Positions 27,659 to 36,597 of a stretch of DNA of 64,000 nucleotides are shown here, piece after piece. How positions within the stretch are numbered: position 1 is the stretch's first letter; the number at the start of each line of letters is the position of its first letter. The translations under genes and the position numbers were made by a program. The DNA is taken from the NCBI GenBank assembly GCA_963666995.1, contig OY762941.1, positions 496,001 through 560,000 of the forward strand. The letters are read 5' to 3'. This DNA comes from Syntrophobacter sp963666995 (GTDB taxonomy: Bacteria; Desulfobacterota; Syntrophobacteria; Syntrophobacterales; Syntrophobacteraceae). The notes below the pieces were generated by a model. That model did not search any database. It worked only from the letters and a program-made list of their open reading frames with translations, and was not told the origin of the DNA.

Positions 27659-29581
27659 TTATTCTTCGCTTTTCAGAAACACCACCCCAAGGGGAGGTAA
27701 TACGAGGGGAACTGAGAAAGGCCTTCCGTGGCAGGGAATCGAAGCGGCCTCTGCAGCGCCCATATTTCCATGTCCGCTTCCGCCGTAAATCCGGGCATCG
27801 CTGTTCAGCATTTCCTTCCAGATACCGCCTCTTGGCACCCCCACCCTGTAATTCAACCGGGGGACCGGAGTAAAGTTCGCCGCGACCAGGATCACATCGC
27901 CTGTCTTCTTCCCTTTGCGCAGAAAACTGATGACGCTTGAATCGGCGTCGCGAAAGTCGACCCATTCAAATCCATCGTAGCTGAAATCGATTTCGTGCAT
28001 CGCGGGTTCACTTCGATAGAAGTCATTGAGATTTCGCACCCACTTTTGCACGCCCCGGTGAGGCGCATATTCAAGCAGGTTCCAGTCGAGGCTCTTCTCG
28101 TGGTACCATTCGTCCCACTGCCCGAATTCTCCTCCCATGAACAGGAGCTTCTTGCCGGGGTGGCCGAACATATAGCCGAAAAGAAGCTTCAGGTTCGCGA
28201 ACTTCTGCCAGTCGTCCCCGGGCATTTTCCGGATGAGTGACCCCTTGCCGTAGACCACTTCATCGTGAGACAGGGGAAGGATGAAGTTCTCGAAGAAGGC
28301 ATACCAGATGCTGAAAGTGAGCTGATTCTGGTGGTATTTCCTGTGGATCGTCTCCTTGGAGAAGTAGTCGAGCGTATCGTGCATCCAGCCCATGTTCCAT
28401 TTCAGTCCGAAACCCAGTCCGCCCACATAGGCCGGCCTCGACACCATCGGCCAGGCGGTGGATTCTTCGGCTATCGTCTGGGTGCCGGGGAATTCCCGGT
28501 ATATCATCTCATTGAAGCGCTTCAGGAAATGGATCGCTTCCAGATTCTCTCGTCCTCCGTGCACATTGGGAATCCATTCCCCCTCGTTTCTGGCGTAGTC
28601 GAGGTAAAGCATCGAGGCCACTGCGTCCACCCTCAGGCCGTCCGCGTGATACCTGTCCATCCAGAACACGGCGCTGCTGATGAGAAATGACCTGACCTCA
28701 TACCGGCCGTGATTGAAAATGTAACTCTTCCATTCCGGATGGTATCCCTTTTGAGGGTCGGCATGCTCGAAGAGATGCGTGCCGTCGAAATACGCCAGTC
28801 CGTGCTCGTCGGTCGGGAAATGAGACGGCACCCAGTCCATGATGACTCCGATTCCCGCCTGATGAAGCCGTTCGATGAGATACATGAGATCCTGGGGCGT
28901 GCCGTAGCGCGAAGTCGGAGCGAAATAGCCGACCGTCTGATACCCCCATGAGCCGTAGAACGGGTGTTCCATGACGGGCATGAATTCCACATGGGTGAAA
29001 CCCGTTTCCCGAAGGTAGTCCGGCAGACGATCCGCCATTTCCCGATAGGAGAGGGACCTGTCTCCATCCTCGGGAACGCGCATCCAGGAACCGAGGTGCA
29101 TCTCGTAAACCGAAATGGGGGCATCCAACGCATTGGATCGTTCCCTGCCGGCCATCCACTCGTCATCGTTCCAGGTGTGCCGGATGTCCCATACGATGGA
29201 TGCGGTGCGGGGCGGCGTCTCCCAGTGGGTGGCGAAGGGGTCGCCCTTGTCCGCCCTGTATCCGTGCTCTTTCGAGACAACGTGGTACTTGTAGGCATCC
29301 CCCGTCTTCACTCCCGGGATGAACCCTTCCCATATTCCCGAACTGTCCCTTCTCACGTTCAGGCGATGAGTCCCGCGATTCCACCCGTTGAAATCTCCGA
29401 CTACGGAGACCTCCTGCGCATTGGGAGCCCACACCGCGAAAAGGGTCCCCTCGATATCGTCGACGGTCATGGGATGAGAGCCCATTTTCTCATAGAGCTT
29501 GAAGTGATTCCCCTCCCTGAAGAGGTAGACGTCATGGTCTGTGAGGAGACTGACATCGTATCTGACAACGCTTTCATTCAT
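27659..29581 (-). CDS. glgB: 1,4-alpha-glucan branching enzyme
   Basis: A 640-residue GH13 enzyme that makes alpha-1,6 branches in glycogen. The N-terminal CBM48 domain has FAVWAPNAQEVSVVGDFNGW. The catalytic barrel shows DWVPSHFPTD, GLRVDAVASML (nucleophile Asp), IAEEST (acid/base Glu) and LSHDEVVYGK (transition-state Asp). The C-terminal beta domain follows. It is shorter than the E. coli enzyme because the extra N-terminal N1 domain is missing, which is common. Together with malQ downstream it forms a storage-polysaccharide pair. No glgA, glgC or glgP is in the window. Confidence 0.96.
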   Translation of the reverse strand: MNESVVRYDVSLLTDHDVYLFREGNHFKLYEKMGSHPMTVDDIEGTLFAVWAPNAQEVSVVGDFNGWNRGTHRLNVRRDSSGIWEGFIPGVKTGDAYKYHVVSKEHGYRADKGDPFATHWETPPRTASIVWDIRHTWNDDEWMAGRERSNALDAPISVYEMHLGSWMRVPEDGDRSLSYREMADRLPDYLRETGFTHVEFMPVMEHPFYGSWGYQTVGYFAPTSRYGTPQDLMYLIERLHQAGIGVIMDWVPSHFPTDEHGLAYFDGTHLFEHADPQKGYHPEWKSYIFNHGRYEVRSFLISSAVFWMDRYHADGLRVDAVASMLYLDYARNEGEWIPNVHGGRENLEAIHFLKRFNEMIYREFPGTQTIAEESTAWPMVSRPAYVGGLGFGLKWNMGWMHDTLDYFSKETIHRKYHQNQLTFSIWYAFFENFILPLSHDEVVYGKGSLIRKMPGDDWQKFANLKLLFGYMFGHPGKKLLFMGGEFGQWDEWYHEKSLDWNLLEYAPHRGVQKWVRNLNDFYRSEPAMHEIDFSYDGFEWVDFRDADSSVISFLRKGKKTGDVILVAANFTPVPRLNYRVGVPRGGIWKEMLNSDARIYGGSGHGNMGAAEAASIPCHGRPFSVPLVLPPLGVVFLKSEE

Positions 29582-29885
29582 CCCTGTGTTTCCTTTCCCT
29601 GAAAAGCGTAAATTGAACGTCGGGTCTTGACGACCATACTAACCGTTTTGTACCTGAAAGCAACAGACGAGAACCGATCACCCAAATCACGGCGCCGCGG
29701 CGCGGATGAAAAGCCGTCGTATTTTCATCGTTCGGCAGGAACCGGGCCCCCTGCTCGATCCCATGCGCTCTTTCGGCGCGTACAGCCTCACCGTGGAGCT
29801 TTCAAAAAATGTCGATCCCGAAAGCAGTGTCGTATCCGGCTCCGGAGCAGAAGACGCTCATCCGGACCGGGTTGGTCCATCATGA

Positions 29886-29965
29886 CATGATGTCTAATCG
29901 TTCGGAATTGCCCCGTCAAGGGTCGGGCACCCCATAAGCCGGACAGGTCCCGGGGAAAAGGGCGG
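29886..29965 (+). repeat. Intergenic 80-base repeat, copy 1
   Basis: Begins CATGATGTCTAATCGTTCGG and runs through TTGCCCCGTCAAGGGTC to AAAAGGGCGG. It aligns with copy 2 at 30349-30427 with about ten differences and one indel. It does not encode a conserved peptide. Copy number elsewhere in the genome cannot be judged here. Confidence 0.7.
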
Positions 29966-30132
29966 GCTGTTGCCCAAACAGAATCCAGGTGGAAAATGAG
30001 CCCTTTGTCCAGAGACGTCACCCCGGCGGTATTGCCGGGGCCCAGTGTCGTTAATTGGAATTACCCAATAATTTCAAGGTGTCTGGATTCCGGCCTTTAT
30101 ATGAAAATACCAGACCCGCTTGGATCGTTTTG

Positions 30133-30155
30133 TCTGCATTCCCACGCAGGAGCGT
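30133..30155. repeat. Short perfect palindrome
   Basis: TTCCCACGC-AGGA-GCGTGGGAA: nine-base arms with a four-base loop, followed by CGAGGCAAAAAT. This word resembles dispersed intergenic palindromes seen in many Gram-negative genomes. Confidence 0.55.
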
Positions 30156-30348
30156 GGGAACGAGGCAAAAATTTGATTTGAGCGATTTTCTCCCCCTTCC
30201 CTGTACGACCCCTCCCCTCGCCCCTCCCGCCAGGGGAGGGGAATTGCCGTTTAGCTCCTCCCCCCTGACGGGGAAGGCGGGGTGGGGGTGTGATTCGCTG
30301 AAGACATGCCGGCCTCGGCGACATCTCCTGTGGAATTATCCAAATTAG

Positions 30349-30427
30349 CATGATGTCTAAGCGTTCGGAATTGCCCCGTCAAGGGTCCGGCATCCCACGG
30401 GCCGGGCAGGTCCCGGGAAAAGAGCGG
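30349..30427 (+). repeat. Intergenic 80-base repeat, copy 2
   Basis: Second copy of the repeat at 29886, beginning CATGATGTCTAAGCGTTCGG and ending AAAAGAGCGG, in the same orientation, 463 bases further on. Confidence 0.7.
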
Positions 30428-30622
30428 ACCCCTCTGAATTGGCCCGGCCAACGTCGTTTGAAATACGGCACACCATGTTCCTCCGGTGAGTTTCGACCAA
30501 ACCGCGAGTTGACACGAGCCGAAATATCTGCATTAGTTGGCGCGTTCCTCTTCTTGTATCTACATGAATGTGCACTTTCCATCCCTTTTCTGCAAGCCGG
30601 TCGGCAGGGCGGGTACGATATC

Positions 30623-31957
30623 ATGAAAATCAATGGGAAGATCCTATCCTGGGCGAGTTACGATTGGGCGGACCACGCTTTCGCCACCGTGGTCATGGCC
30701 GGTTTTTTCCCGGTCTTCTTCAAGCAATTCTGGAGTGCCGGGGCGGATACGGCGGTGAGCACTTTCCACCTCGGCGCGGCCAATTCCCTGGCCAGTGTCG
30801 TAGTGGCCTCTTTGACCCCGGTGCTCGGGGCGATTGCGGACAGGGGAAGTTCCCGGAAGGGCTTCCTCATGTTTTTCACCGCACTGGGAGTCGCCATGAC
30901 GAGCTGCCTCTTCCTGGTGGGAAAAGGCAATTGGCAGGCGGCTGCGGGGATTTATGTGCTCGCCCTCATCGGATATTTCTGCAGTATCATGTTCTACGAT
31001 TCCCTGATCGTCGTTGTGGCCGACGACAAGGAAGTGGACCTCGTGTCCGCTTTCGGATTTGCCGCGGGCTATCTTGGCGGCGGGACCATCTTCGCACTCA
31101 ACGTGGCAATGACCCTCTGGCCGCATGCATTCGGGCTGGCCGGCGCGGGCGATGCGATACGCCTGTCCTTTGTCATGGCTGCCATATGGTGGACTTTGTT
31201 TTCGATTCCGCTCTTTCTTTTCGTCAGGGAACCCAAGCGTTCCAACCGGCCCCCGGCGGCGGTGGTGGTCCGGGAAGGATTCCAGCAACTGGCCGCCACT
31301 TTCCGGAAAATTCGAAGCTTCCGGGTCGTGTTCGTCTTCCTGATCGGCTACTGGCTCTATATCGACGCGGTTTCAACCATCATCCGGATGGCCGTGGATT
31401 ACGGGCTGTCTCTTGGCTTCTCCTCGAAGAGTCTCATCGTAGCACTTCTCCTTACCCAGTTCGTCGCTTTCCCCTTTGCGATCCTTTTCGGCAAAATCGG
31501 TGAATGGATCGGGGCGAAAAACGGGATATTCATCGGCCTCGGGGTTTACATTTTCATCACGGTCTGGGGCTTTTTCATGCAGCGCGAGACCGAATTCTAC
31601 ATTCTGGCCATGCTGATCGGCACGGTTCAGGGGGGAGTGCAGTCGCTCAGCCGTTCACTCTACACGAAGATCATCCCCAAGACACAGGCGGGGGAATTTT
31701 TTGGATTCTACAATATGCTGGGGAAATTCGCGGCGGTTATCGGCCCGGTGCTTATGGGATGGGTCGGACTGGTCACGGGAAGTCCCAGAAGTGCGATCCT
31801 CTCCATAACCGGCCTTTTCCTCGCGGGAGGACTTGTCCTTTATTTTGTGGATGAAGGCCGGGGACAGGCACTGGCGCTCCGGACGGAAGGGGCGGAAGCA
31901 ACAGGCGGAAGCCCCCCGGCAGGCGAGCGGCCTCCATCCGACTCCCATAAGGGTTGA
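30623..31957 (+). CDS. MFS transporter, UMF1 family (Atg22-like)
   Basis: A 444-residue membrane protein with about twelve spans. The start MKINGKILSWASYDWADHAF is the family signature (W-x-x-Y-D-W-A near the N-terminus), followed by VMAGFFPVFFKQFW. Later markers are PVLGAIADRGSSRKGF (the MFS loop 2-3 Asp/Arg motif) and GTVQGGVQSLSRSLYTKIIP, typical of the UMF1/Atg22 group. Its substrate is unknown; amino-acid export from vacuoles is known only for the yeast relative. The ATG at 30623 fits the family start; the longer frame upstream runs through the repeat region and is not real. Confidence 0.85.
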   Translation: MKINGKILSWASYDWADHAFATVVMAGFFPVFFKQFWSAGADTAVSTFHLGAANSLASVVVASLTPVLGAIADRGSSRKGFLMFFTALGVAMTSCLFLVGKGNWQAAAGIYVLALIGYFCSIMFYDSLIVVVADDKEVDLVSAFGFAAGYLGGGTIFALNVAMTLWPHAFGLAGAGDAIRLSFVMAAIWWTLFSIPLFLFVREPKRSNRPPAAVVVREGFQQLAATFRKIRSFRVVFVFLIGYWLYIDAVSTIIRMAVDYGLSLGFSSKSLIVALLLTQFVAFPFAILFGKIGEWIGAKNGIFIGLGVYIFITVWGFFMQRETEFYILAMLIGTVQGGVQSLSRSLYTKIIPKTQAGEFFGFYNMLGKFAAVIGPVLMGWVGLVTGSPRSAILSITGLFLAGGLVLYFVDEGRGQALALRTEGAEATGGSPPAGERPPSDSHKG

Positions 31958-32297
31958 ATCCGGGGACTCAGGGGATCGTTAGGAATCATAGTTGTGGGAA
32001 TGCAAAGCACACGGAGACAGCAGACCGGAAGGCTCGCCTTCACTGTTGTCTCAAAATCATTCCGCCTCGCGATCGCCCGGCATCGACCGGAAAAATCCTG
32101 TTAGAACGTGCCGATCGCCGCAATGCGCCTTATCTTGGTTCGTCTTCTGTGTTATAAGCACCACGAAATTGACAAAACTATTCTTCACAAGGCGACAAAC
32201 GGCGGAAGATGGAATCAACGCTTCCCACAGCGGGCCGGGGAAGCGTGGGGGGATTGTTTGTCCATTTGCGGCATACGGGGGTCGGCATCAGGAAAAC
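31958..32297. other. Intergenic region, 340 bases
   Basis: Between the two transporter genes. I see no gene, strong promoter or terminator. Plus-strand frames that cross it into the second transporter lack homology upstream of 32298. Confidence 0.4.
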
Positions 32298-33617
32298 ATG
32301 AAACTGAGTCACTATTTACAGGAAATCGCCACAGCGGGCAAGCTACTCACACGGGCGCTTCATCACAGAAATTACCGGTTGTTTTTCGCAGGTCAGAGTG
32401 TCTCTCTCATCGGCACATGGATACAACAGATCGCCATGAGCTGGCTCGTGTACCGCCTGACCGGATCGGCTTTCCTGTTGGGCCTGATTGGTTTTACGAG
32501 CCAGATCCCCCTGTTTTTGCTTGCGCCCCTCACGGGAGTGCTTGCAGACCGATGGAACAGGCAGCACGTCCTGATTTGGACCCAGGCCCTGTCGATGGTT
32601 CAGGCGGCCCTGATATACGCTCTCGTGGTGACCGGCACGGTCCAGGTTTCTCATCTCATCGTCCTCAGCATTTTTCTTGGCATCGTGAACGCTGCGGATG
32701 TTCCCGCACGCCAGGCATTCGTCCTGGAAATGCTCGATAAGAGGGAAGACCTCGGCAACGCCATTGCCTTGAATTCATCCATGTTCAACGGCGCCCGACT
32801 CGTCGGCCCCGCGATCGCGGGCCTCATGATCGCTTCCGTCGGTGAAGGGACCTGCTTTCTCATCAATGCAATAAGCTACGTCGGGGTCATCGCCGCTCTG
32901 GCGGCGATGAAAGTGAAGCCGAGAGAACGTGCGGCAAAGAACACCCGCCTGCTGCAGGGTCTTCGCGAAGGCTTCTCCTATGCATACGGTTTCCTTCCCA
33001 TAAGGGCGATCCTGCTGCTGGTCGCACTGGTCAGCCTGACGGGTATGCCTTATATAGTGCTCATGCCCGTCCTGGCCAAAGACATCCTCCATGGGGGAGC
33101 CCATACCTTCGGGTTCCTCATGTCCGCATCCGGCGTCGGCGCATTGGCCAGCACCATTTACCTGGCATCCCGCAAGAGCGTCCTCGGGCTCGGAAGAATC
33201 ATCCATCTGGCTTCCGGCCTCTTCGGAATCGCGGTGATGGCCCTTTCGTTCTCCCGCGCCGTGTGGGTGGCAGCACTCCTCACTTTCATGGCGGGGTTGG
33301 GTCTTATCGCTCAACTCGCATCGAGCAACACGATCGTTCAAACTCTCGTGGAAGAAGACAAGCGGGGCAGGATAATGAGCATCTATGCCATGTCGCTGAT
33401 GGGTATGATGCCGTTCGGAAGTCTGCTTACCGGAGCGCTCGCAAGCAGGATCGGAGTGCCCTATACCCTGCTTGTGGGCGGGGCGATCTGCCTCCTCGGT
33501 TCAACCCTTTTCGGCAGAAAACTGCATCTGATACGAGAGGTCGCACGCCCGGTGTACGAGCAGATGGGCATCCTCCCGCATACCCCGCCTGAGATGGAAA
33601 CTCCGACGAGGTACTAA
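32298..33617 (+). CDS. MFS transporter, EntS/DHA3-like exporter
   Basis: A 439-residue protein with about twelve membrane spans and the DHA3 family pattern: FRNYRLFFAGQSVSLIGTW-like start (here HHRNYRLFFAGQSVSLIGTW), then LTGVLADRWNRQHVLI (loop 2-3), DVPARQAFVLEML and LNSSMFNGARLVGPAIAGL. This group includes EntS and macrolide exporters; no substrate can be named. The ATG at 32298 has AGGAAAAC before it and matches where family homology starts. It is transcribed in the same direction as the UMF1 gene. Confidence 0.85.
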   Translation: MKLSHYLQEIATAGKLLTRALHHRNYRLFFAGQSVSLIGTWIQQIAMSWLVYRLTGSAFLLGLIGFTSQIPLFLLAPLTGVLADRWNRQHVLIWTQALSMVQAALIYALVVTGTVQVSHLIVLSIFLGIVNAADVPARQAFVLEMLDKREDLGNAIALNSSMFNGARLVGPAIAGLMIASVGEGTCFLINAISYVGVIAALAAMKVKPRERAAKNTRLLQGLREGFSYAYGFLPIRAILLLVALVSLTGMPYIVLMPVLAKDILHGGAHTFGFLMSASGVGALASTIYLASRKSVLGLGRIIHLASGLFGIAVMALSFSRAVWVAALLTFMAGLGLIAQLASSNTIVQTLVEEDKRGRIMSIYAMSLMGMMPFGSLLTGALASRIGVPYTLLVGGAICLLGSTLFGRKLHLIREVARPVYEQMGILPHTPPEMETPTRY

Positions 33618-33653
33618 AGGAGGGCTGGACAACGGAGAGCGAGACGGGCGTGG

Positions 33654-34400
33654 TCAGGCGGCGACGCCCCTTCGAACGATCTCACCCCGGGCACTTACAA
33701 CGATTTCCTCGATTGGCAGCACCTTCCCCGCCGCAGCCATTCCCTTCTCTACTATCCTCGGCATGGCGGAGCAGCACGGCACTTCCATATCGACCACGGT
33801 GACCGAGCGAATGTTCGCGACCCGGAAGATCTCCTCGAATTTCCTCACGTATTCCTGCGCGTTGTCGAACTTCGGACAACCGAGCAGGACCACTTTCCCG
33901 GGCAGGAGTTCCCGGTGGAAGTTCGGGTACGCCACGGGGGCGCAATCGGAAACGATCAGGAGATCGGCATCCTTGAGAAACGGTGCCTGGGGCGGCACCA
34001 GCCTGATCTGAATCGGCCAGTGGCAGAGCCCTGAAGCGGGTGCCGCTCCGCGGGAGGGATTCTCATCCCCCGCCGCAACCGGTCTGAATGTTATGATCCG
34101 GCTCGATGGGCATCCGCAGGCCGGCGCTGCAGGTGATTCCCGCAGTGCACTCTCTTTCTCCGCGCGACGCCGTTCGACGGCTTCGGGATCGAATTCCGGG
34201 GCTTCCCGCTCGATGACGCGGATCGCCCCCCTCGGGCATTCTCCGAGGCAAGCCCCCAGTCCGTCGCAAAGAGAATCGCCGATCAGCCGGGCTTTTCCGT
34301 CAACTATCTCCACGGCACCCTCGGCACATTTCAAGGCGCACCGTCCGCAGCCGTCGCACCGTTCCTCATCGATTTCAACAATCTTTCTTCTGGATTCCAT
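33654..34400 (-). CDS. 4Fe-4S ferredoxin-like protein linked to Hcp
   Basis: A 248-residue protein with an N-terminal bacterial-ferredoxin domain. The first cluster motif is canonical (CDGCGRCALKCAEGA). The second reads CDGLGACLGECPRGA, where Leu replaces the second Cys, so it can hold three cysteine ligands only; I have seen this CDGLGxCLGxCP form in related proteins and it may bind a 3Fe-4S or altered cluster. The C-terminal 150 residues have several Cys (ACGCP, SDCAP, LGCPKFD, VPCCSAMP) and could bind another cofactor. GGAG precedes the ATG at 34400. It overlaps the small Cys-rich gene and lies in the hcp operon, so electron supply to Hcp is a reasonable inference. Confidence 0.75.
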   Translation of the reverse strand: MESRRKIVEIDEERCDGCGRCALKCAEGAVEIVDGKARLIGDSLCDGLGACLGECPRGAIRVIEREAPEFDPEAVERRRAEKESALRESPAAPACGCPSSRIITFRPVAAGDENPSRGAAPASGLCHWPIQIRLVPPQAPFLKDADLLIVSDCAPVAYPNFHRELLPGKVVLLGCPKFDNAQEYVRKFEEIFRVANIRSVTVVDMEVPCCSAMPRIVEKGMAAAGKVLPIEEIVVSARGEIVRRGVAA

Positions 34401-34611
34401 GACTTTCTCCACCGATGCACTCGGCCCCGAATTTACAATAAGACGCACAGCCAAGATCCATCCTGGGGTTCAGCATGCGCAAACCGCAGTTCCCGCACCG
34501 GCGCGACGCTTCGTCCTTGAAGAACTCAATCGACCGGCCGCACCGCGCGCATTCCACTTCAAAGATGGCATCTTTATCCCAAAATTGTCTGTCCTGACCG
34601 GGGCAGTGCAT
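34375..34611 (-). CDS. Small Cys-rich zinc-ribbon-like protein in hcp operon
   Basis: A 78-residue protein with a CPGQD start, CARCG and CGNCG (two CxxC knuckles about 18 residues apart), and a tail with CASYCKFGAEC. The paired CxxC motifs suggest a zinc ribbon or rubredoxin-like iron site. The CASYCKFGAEC end resembles a third metal-binding element. It lies between hcp and the ferredoxin gene and overlaps the latter by 26 bases, so the three genes form one operon. A role in electron transfer or metal delivery to Hcp is only an inference. The ATG at 34611 matches the start of the conserved part. Confidence 0.65.
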   Translation of the reverse strand: MHCPGQDRQFWDKDAIFEVECARCGRSIEFFKDEASRRCGNCGLRMLNPRMDLGCASYCKFGAECIGGESHGIQKKDC

Positions 34612-34651
34612 TTTGTCTCCTCCGTTTCCTTTGGATTTCAAACCCCGCCCT

Positions 34652-34678
34652 CGGGGCGGACCGGTTCAGCCCGCCCCG
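34652..34678 (-). terminator. G/C hairpin after hcp
   Basis: Arms CGGGGCGG (34652-34659) and CCGCCCCG (34671-34678) with an 11-base loop lie just after the hcp stop and before the small Cys-rich gene. No long T-run follows on the minus strand, so it may attenuate or stabilise mRNA and not fully terminate. Confidence 0.4.
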
Positions 34679-34684
34679 AAGGAT

Positions 34685-36313
34685 TTATCCCAGAATCGCC
34701 TTCAGATCCTCATCCGGAGTGGTGATCGGCTTTATGTCGAAGTTTTTCACGAGGACATCCAGCACGTTCGGGGTGACGAATGCGGGGAGGGACGGACCGA
34801 GCCTGATGTCCTTGATGCCGAGGTGCAGGAGGGTGAGGAGAATCGCCACGGCTTTTTGCTCGTACCAGGACAGCACCATGGACAGCGGCAGTTCGTTCAC
34901 TCCCACGTTGAACGCGTTTGCGAGGGCGATCGCGACCTGGATTGCGGAATAGGCGTCGTTGCACTGCCCGACGTCCATCAGCCGCGGCAGACCGAGTATG
35001 GAGCCCAGGTCCTTGTCGAAGAACCGGAATTTCCCGCATGCCAGGGTCAGGACGATGCAGTCCTTCGGAACCTTTTCGACAAATTCCGTGTAATAGTTCC
35101 GGCCCGGTTTTGCCCCGTCGCATCCCGCGACCAGGAAGAAGTGGCGGATGTCTTTGTTCTTGACGGCTTCAATCACCTTGCCCGCGACACTCATAATGGT
35201 GTTCCTGCCAAATCCAACCATGACCGACTTGCCGTTCGATTCCTCGAGAAAGCCCGGGAGGCTGAGGGCCCGCTGGATCACCGGGGTGAAATTCTTGTCG
35301 GCAATATGCCGGACGCCGGGCCAGCCCACGAGGCCTGTGGTGAAAATGTTGGCGGAGTACGCGCCCTGAGGCCTCTGGATGCAGTTGGTGGTCATGAGGA
35401 TCGCTCCCGGGAACTGGGAAAATTCTTTTTGCTGGTTCTGCCACGCGGTCCCGTAATGGCCATAGAAATGGGGGTATTTCTTGAGGCCGGGATACCCGTG
35501 GGTGGGGAGCATTTCGCCGTGAGTGTAAATGGTGATGCCCTTCCCTTCCGTCTGTTTGAGCAGCATGTCCAGGTCTTTCAGGTCGTGCCCGGAAATGAGG
35601 ATCGCCTTTCCTTTCCTGTGGCCGAGCGGCACGCTGGTGGGAACCGGATGACCGTAGACGCCGGTATTGCCCGCGTCCAGCAGTTCCATGGCCTTGAGGT
35701 TCATCTCGCCGCACTTCAAGACCAGTTTCAGCCAGTCTCCCAGTTCGATGTCTTTTCTGAGCGTGGCGGCAAGCGCTTCGTAAACAAAAGCGTAGAGCGC
35801 GTCGTCGTGCTTTCCGAGGATGTGGGCGTGGTCGGCATAGGCGGCGATGCCCTTGATCCCGAAAAGGAGCGTGTGTTTCAGCGAAACGATATCCGGGTTG
35901 AGTTCGGGTTCGGAATGCAGCCCCACCTTGGCTGCCTGCCCGAGCATCCCGTCCAGGGTCTTCTCAGGCTGGAACGTGGCCGCGGGTTCCGTGAAGTCGA
36001 CTTTCCCCCCTGCCGCCCTGACTTTATCCTTGAGGCGCTCCCTGACTTTCACCGCATTCGGGATGAGGCTCAGGAAACGCTCGGGGTCGAAGTTCACGTT
36101 CGTCAGCGTGGAAAAGAGGGCTTCGCAGGTGAAGGCATTGGCTTCCGGATCGTTCACTCCCACCCTTGCGCCTTCGATTGCGTAGAGCGCAAGACCCTTC
36201 AGGGCGAAAGCGAGGAGATCCTGGAGATCGGACACTTCGGCGACCTTGCCGCAAACGCCTATTTTCGTGCATCCTTCTCCCTTTGCCGTTTGTTCGCATT
36301 GATAACAAAACAT
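34685..36313 (-). CDS. hcp: Hybrid cluster protein (hydroxylamine/NO reductase), class I
   Basis: A 542-residue Hcp. The N-terminal cysteine motif is CYQCEQTAKGEGCTKIGVC, that is CX2CX8CX5C, the class I spacing found in Desulfovibrio and other strict anaerobes, which binds a 4Fe-4S cluster. Hybrid-cluster ligands are seen in GHDLKDL, GEMLPTHGYP, TTNCIQRP, VAGCDGAKPGRNYYTE, LACGKFRF and the final KAVAILL region. It reduces NO or hydroxylamine and protects against nitrosative stress. AAGGAG lies 7 bases before the ATG at 36313. It is first in an operon with a Cys-rich protein and a ferredoxin, and a Crp/Fnr regulator is divergent. Confidence 0.95.
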   Translation of the reverse strand: MFCYQCEQTAKGEGCTKIGVCGKVAEVSDLQDLLAFALKGLALYAIEGARVGVNDPEANAFTCEALFSTLTNVNFDPERFLSLIPNAVKVRERLKDKVRAAGGKVDFTEPAATFQPEKTLDGMLGQAAKVGLHSEPELNPDIVSLKHTLLFGIKGIAAYADHAHILGKHDDALYAFVYEALAATLRKDIELGDWLKLVLKCGEMNLKAMELLDAGNTGVYGHPVPTSVPLGHRKGKAILISGHDLKDLDMLLKQTEGKGITIYTHGEMLPTHGYPGLKKYPHFYGHYGTAWQNQQKEFSQFPGAILMTTNCIQRPQGAYSANIFTTGLVGWPGVRHIADKNFTPVIQRALSLPGFLEESNGKSVMVGFGRNTIMSVAGKVIEAVKNKDIRHFFLVAGCDGAKPGRNYYTEFVEKVPKDCIVLTLACGKFRFFDKDLGSILGLPRLMDVGQCNDAYSAIQVAIALANAFNVGVNELPLSMVLSWYEQKAVAILLTLLHLGIKDIRLGPSLPAFVTPNVLDVLVKNFDIKPITTPDEDLKAILG

Positions 36314-36401
36314 GGTGCTTCTCCTTTGTGAGGTGTTGTCGGCGGGAACGCAGTCCCCGGCAGAACGGTTGCAGCCTGTTTTTCTCAAGCCTTGTGAGAC
36401 C

Positions 36402-36407
36402 ACTTTA
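36402..36407 (-). promoter_or_regulatory. Candidate -10 box of hcp
   Basis: On the minus strand TGC-TAAAGT forms an extended -10 element. The palindrome at 36429-36444 would then be centred about 40 bases upstream of the start point, the place of a class II Crp/Fnr activator. Confidence 0.45.
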
Positions 36408-36428
36408 GCAATCGATCGGGGAAAGAAC

Positions 36429-36444
36429 CTTGATCCAGGTCAAG
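36429..36444. promoter_or_regulatory. Crp/Fnr-type palindrome between hcp and regulator
   Basis: CTTGATCCAGGTCAAG is a near-perfect palindrome of the TTGAT-N4-ATCAA class (arms CTTGA and TCAAG exact). It lies in the divergent intergenic region between hcp and the Crp/Fnr-family gene. HcpR-type regulation of hcp through such sites is established in sulfate reducers. Confidence 0.7.
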
Positions 36445-36530
36445 ACCGGGAAGATTTTTTCATTTTTGTTTTGGGCGCCGTTCGCAACTGCTATAAGAAG
36501 AATCGTTCGATCCGGGGTCTCGATTTTCAG

Positions 36531-36536
36531 TATAAT
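36531..36536 (+). promoter_or_regulatory. Perfect -10 box before the Crp/Fnr gene
   Basis: TATAAT on the plus strand, 61 bases before the ATG at 36598. No good -35 hexamer lies at the right distance (TTCGAT is 19 bases upstream), so it may need an activator or be weak. Confidence 0.4.
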
Positions 36537-36597
36537 CATTGAGTTCGGATTTCTCTTTGAACTGAGTCCGGACGAGCGGACGGTTTTCACGTTTCGG

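Larger units (their letters stand above)
29582..30622. other. Long intergenic region with dispersed repeats
   Basis: About 1 kb with no convincing gene. It holds two copies of an 80-base repeat (29886-29965 and 30349-30427), a short perfect hairpin at 30133-30155, and a G/C-rich stretch of palindromes (about 30205-30290) similar in style to the hairpin after ftsZ. Open frames in it are fragmented and without homology that I can recognise. Confidence 0.5.

Noticed and set aside
30350..30622. N-terminal extension of the UMF1 transporter
   Set aside because: It reads through the 80-base intergenic repeat; the family start is at 30623.
31992..32297. N-terminal extension of the EntS-like transporter
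   Set aside because: No homology before the ATG at 32298, which has AGGA upstream and fits the family start.
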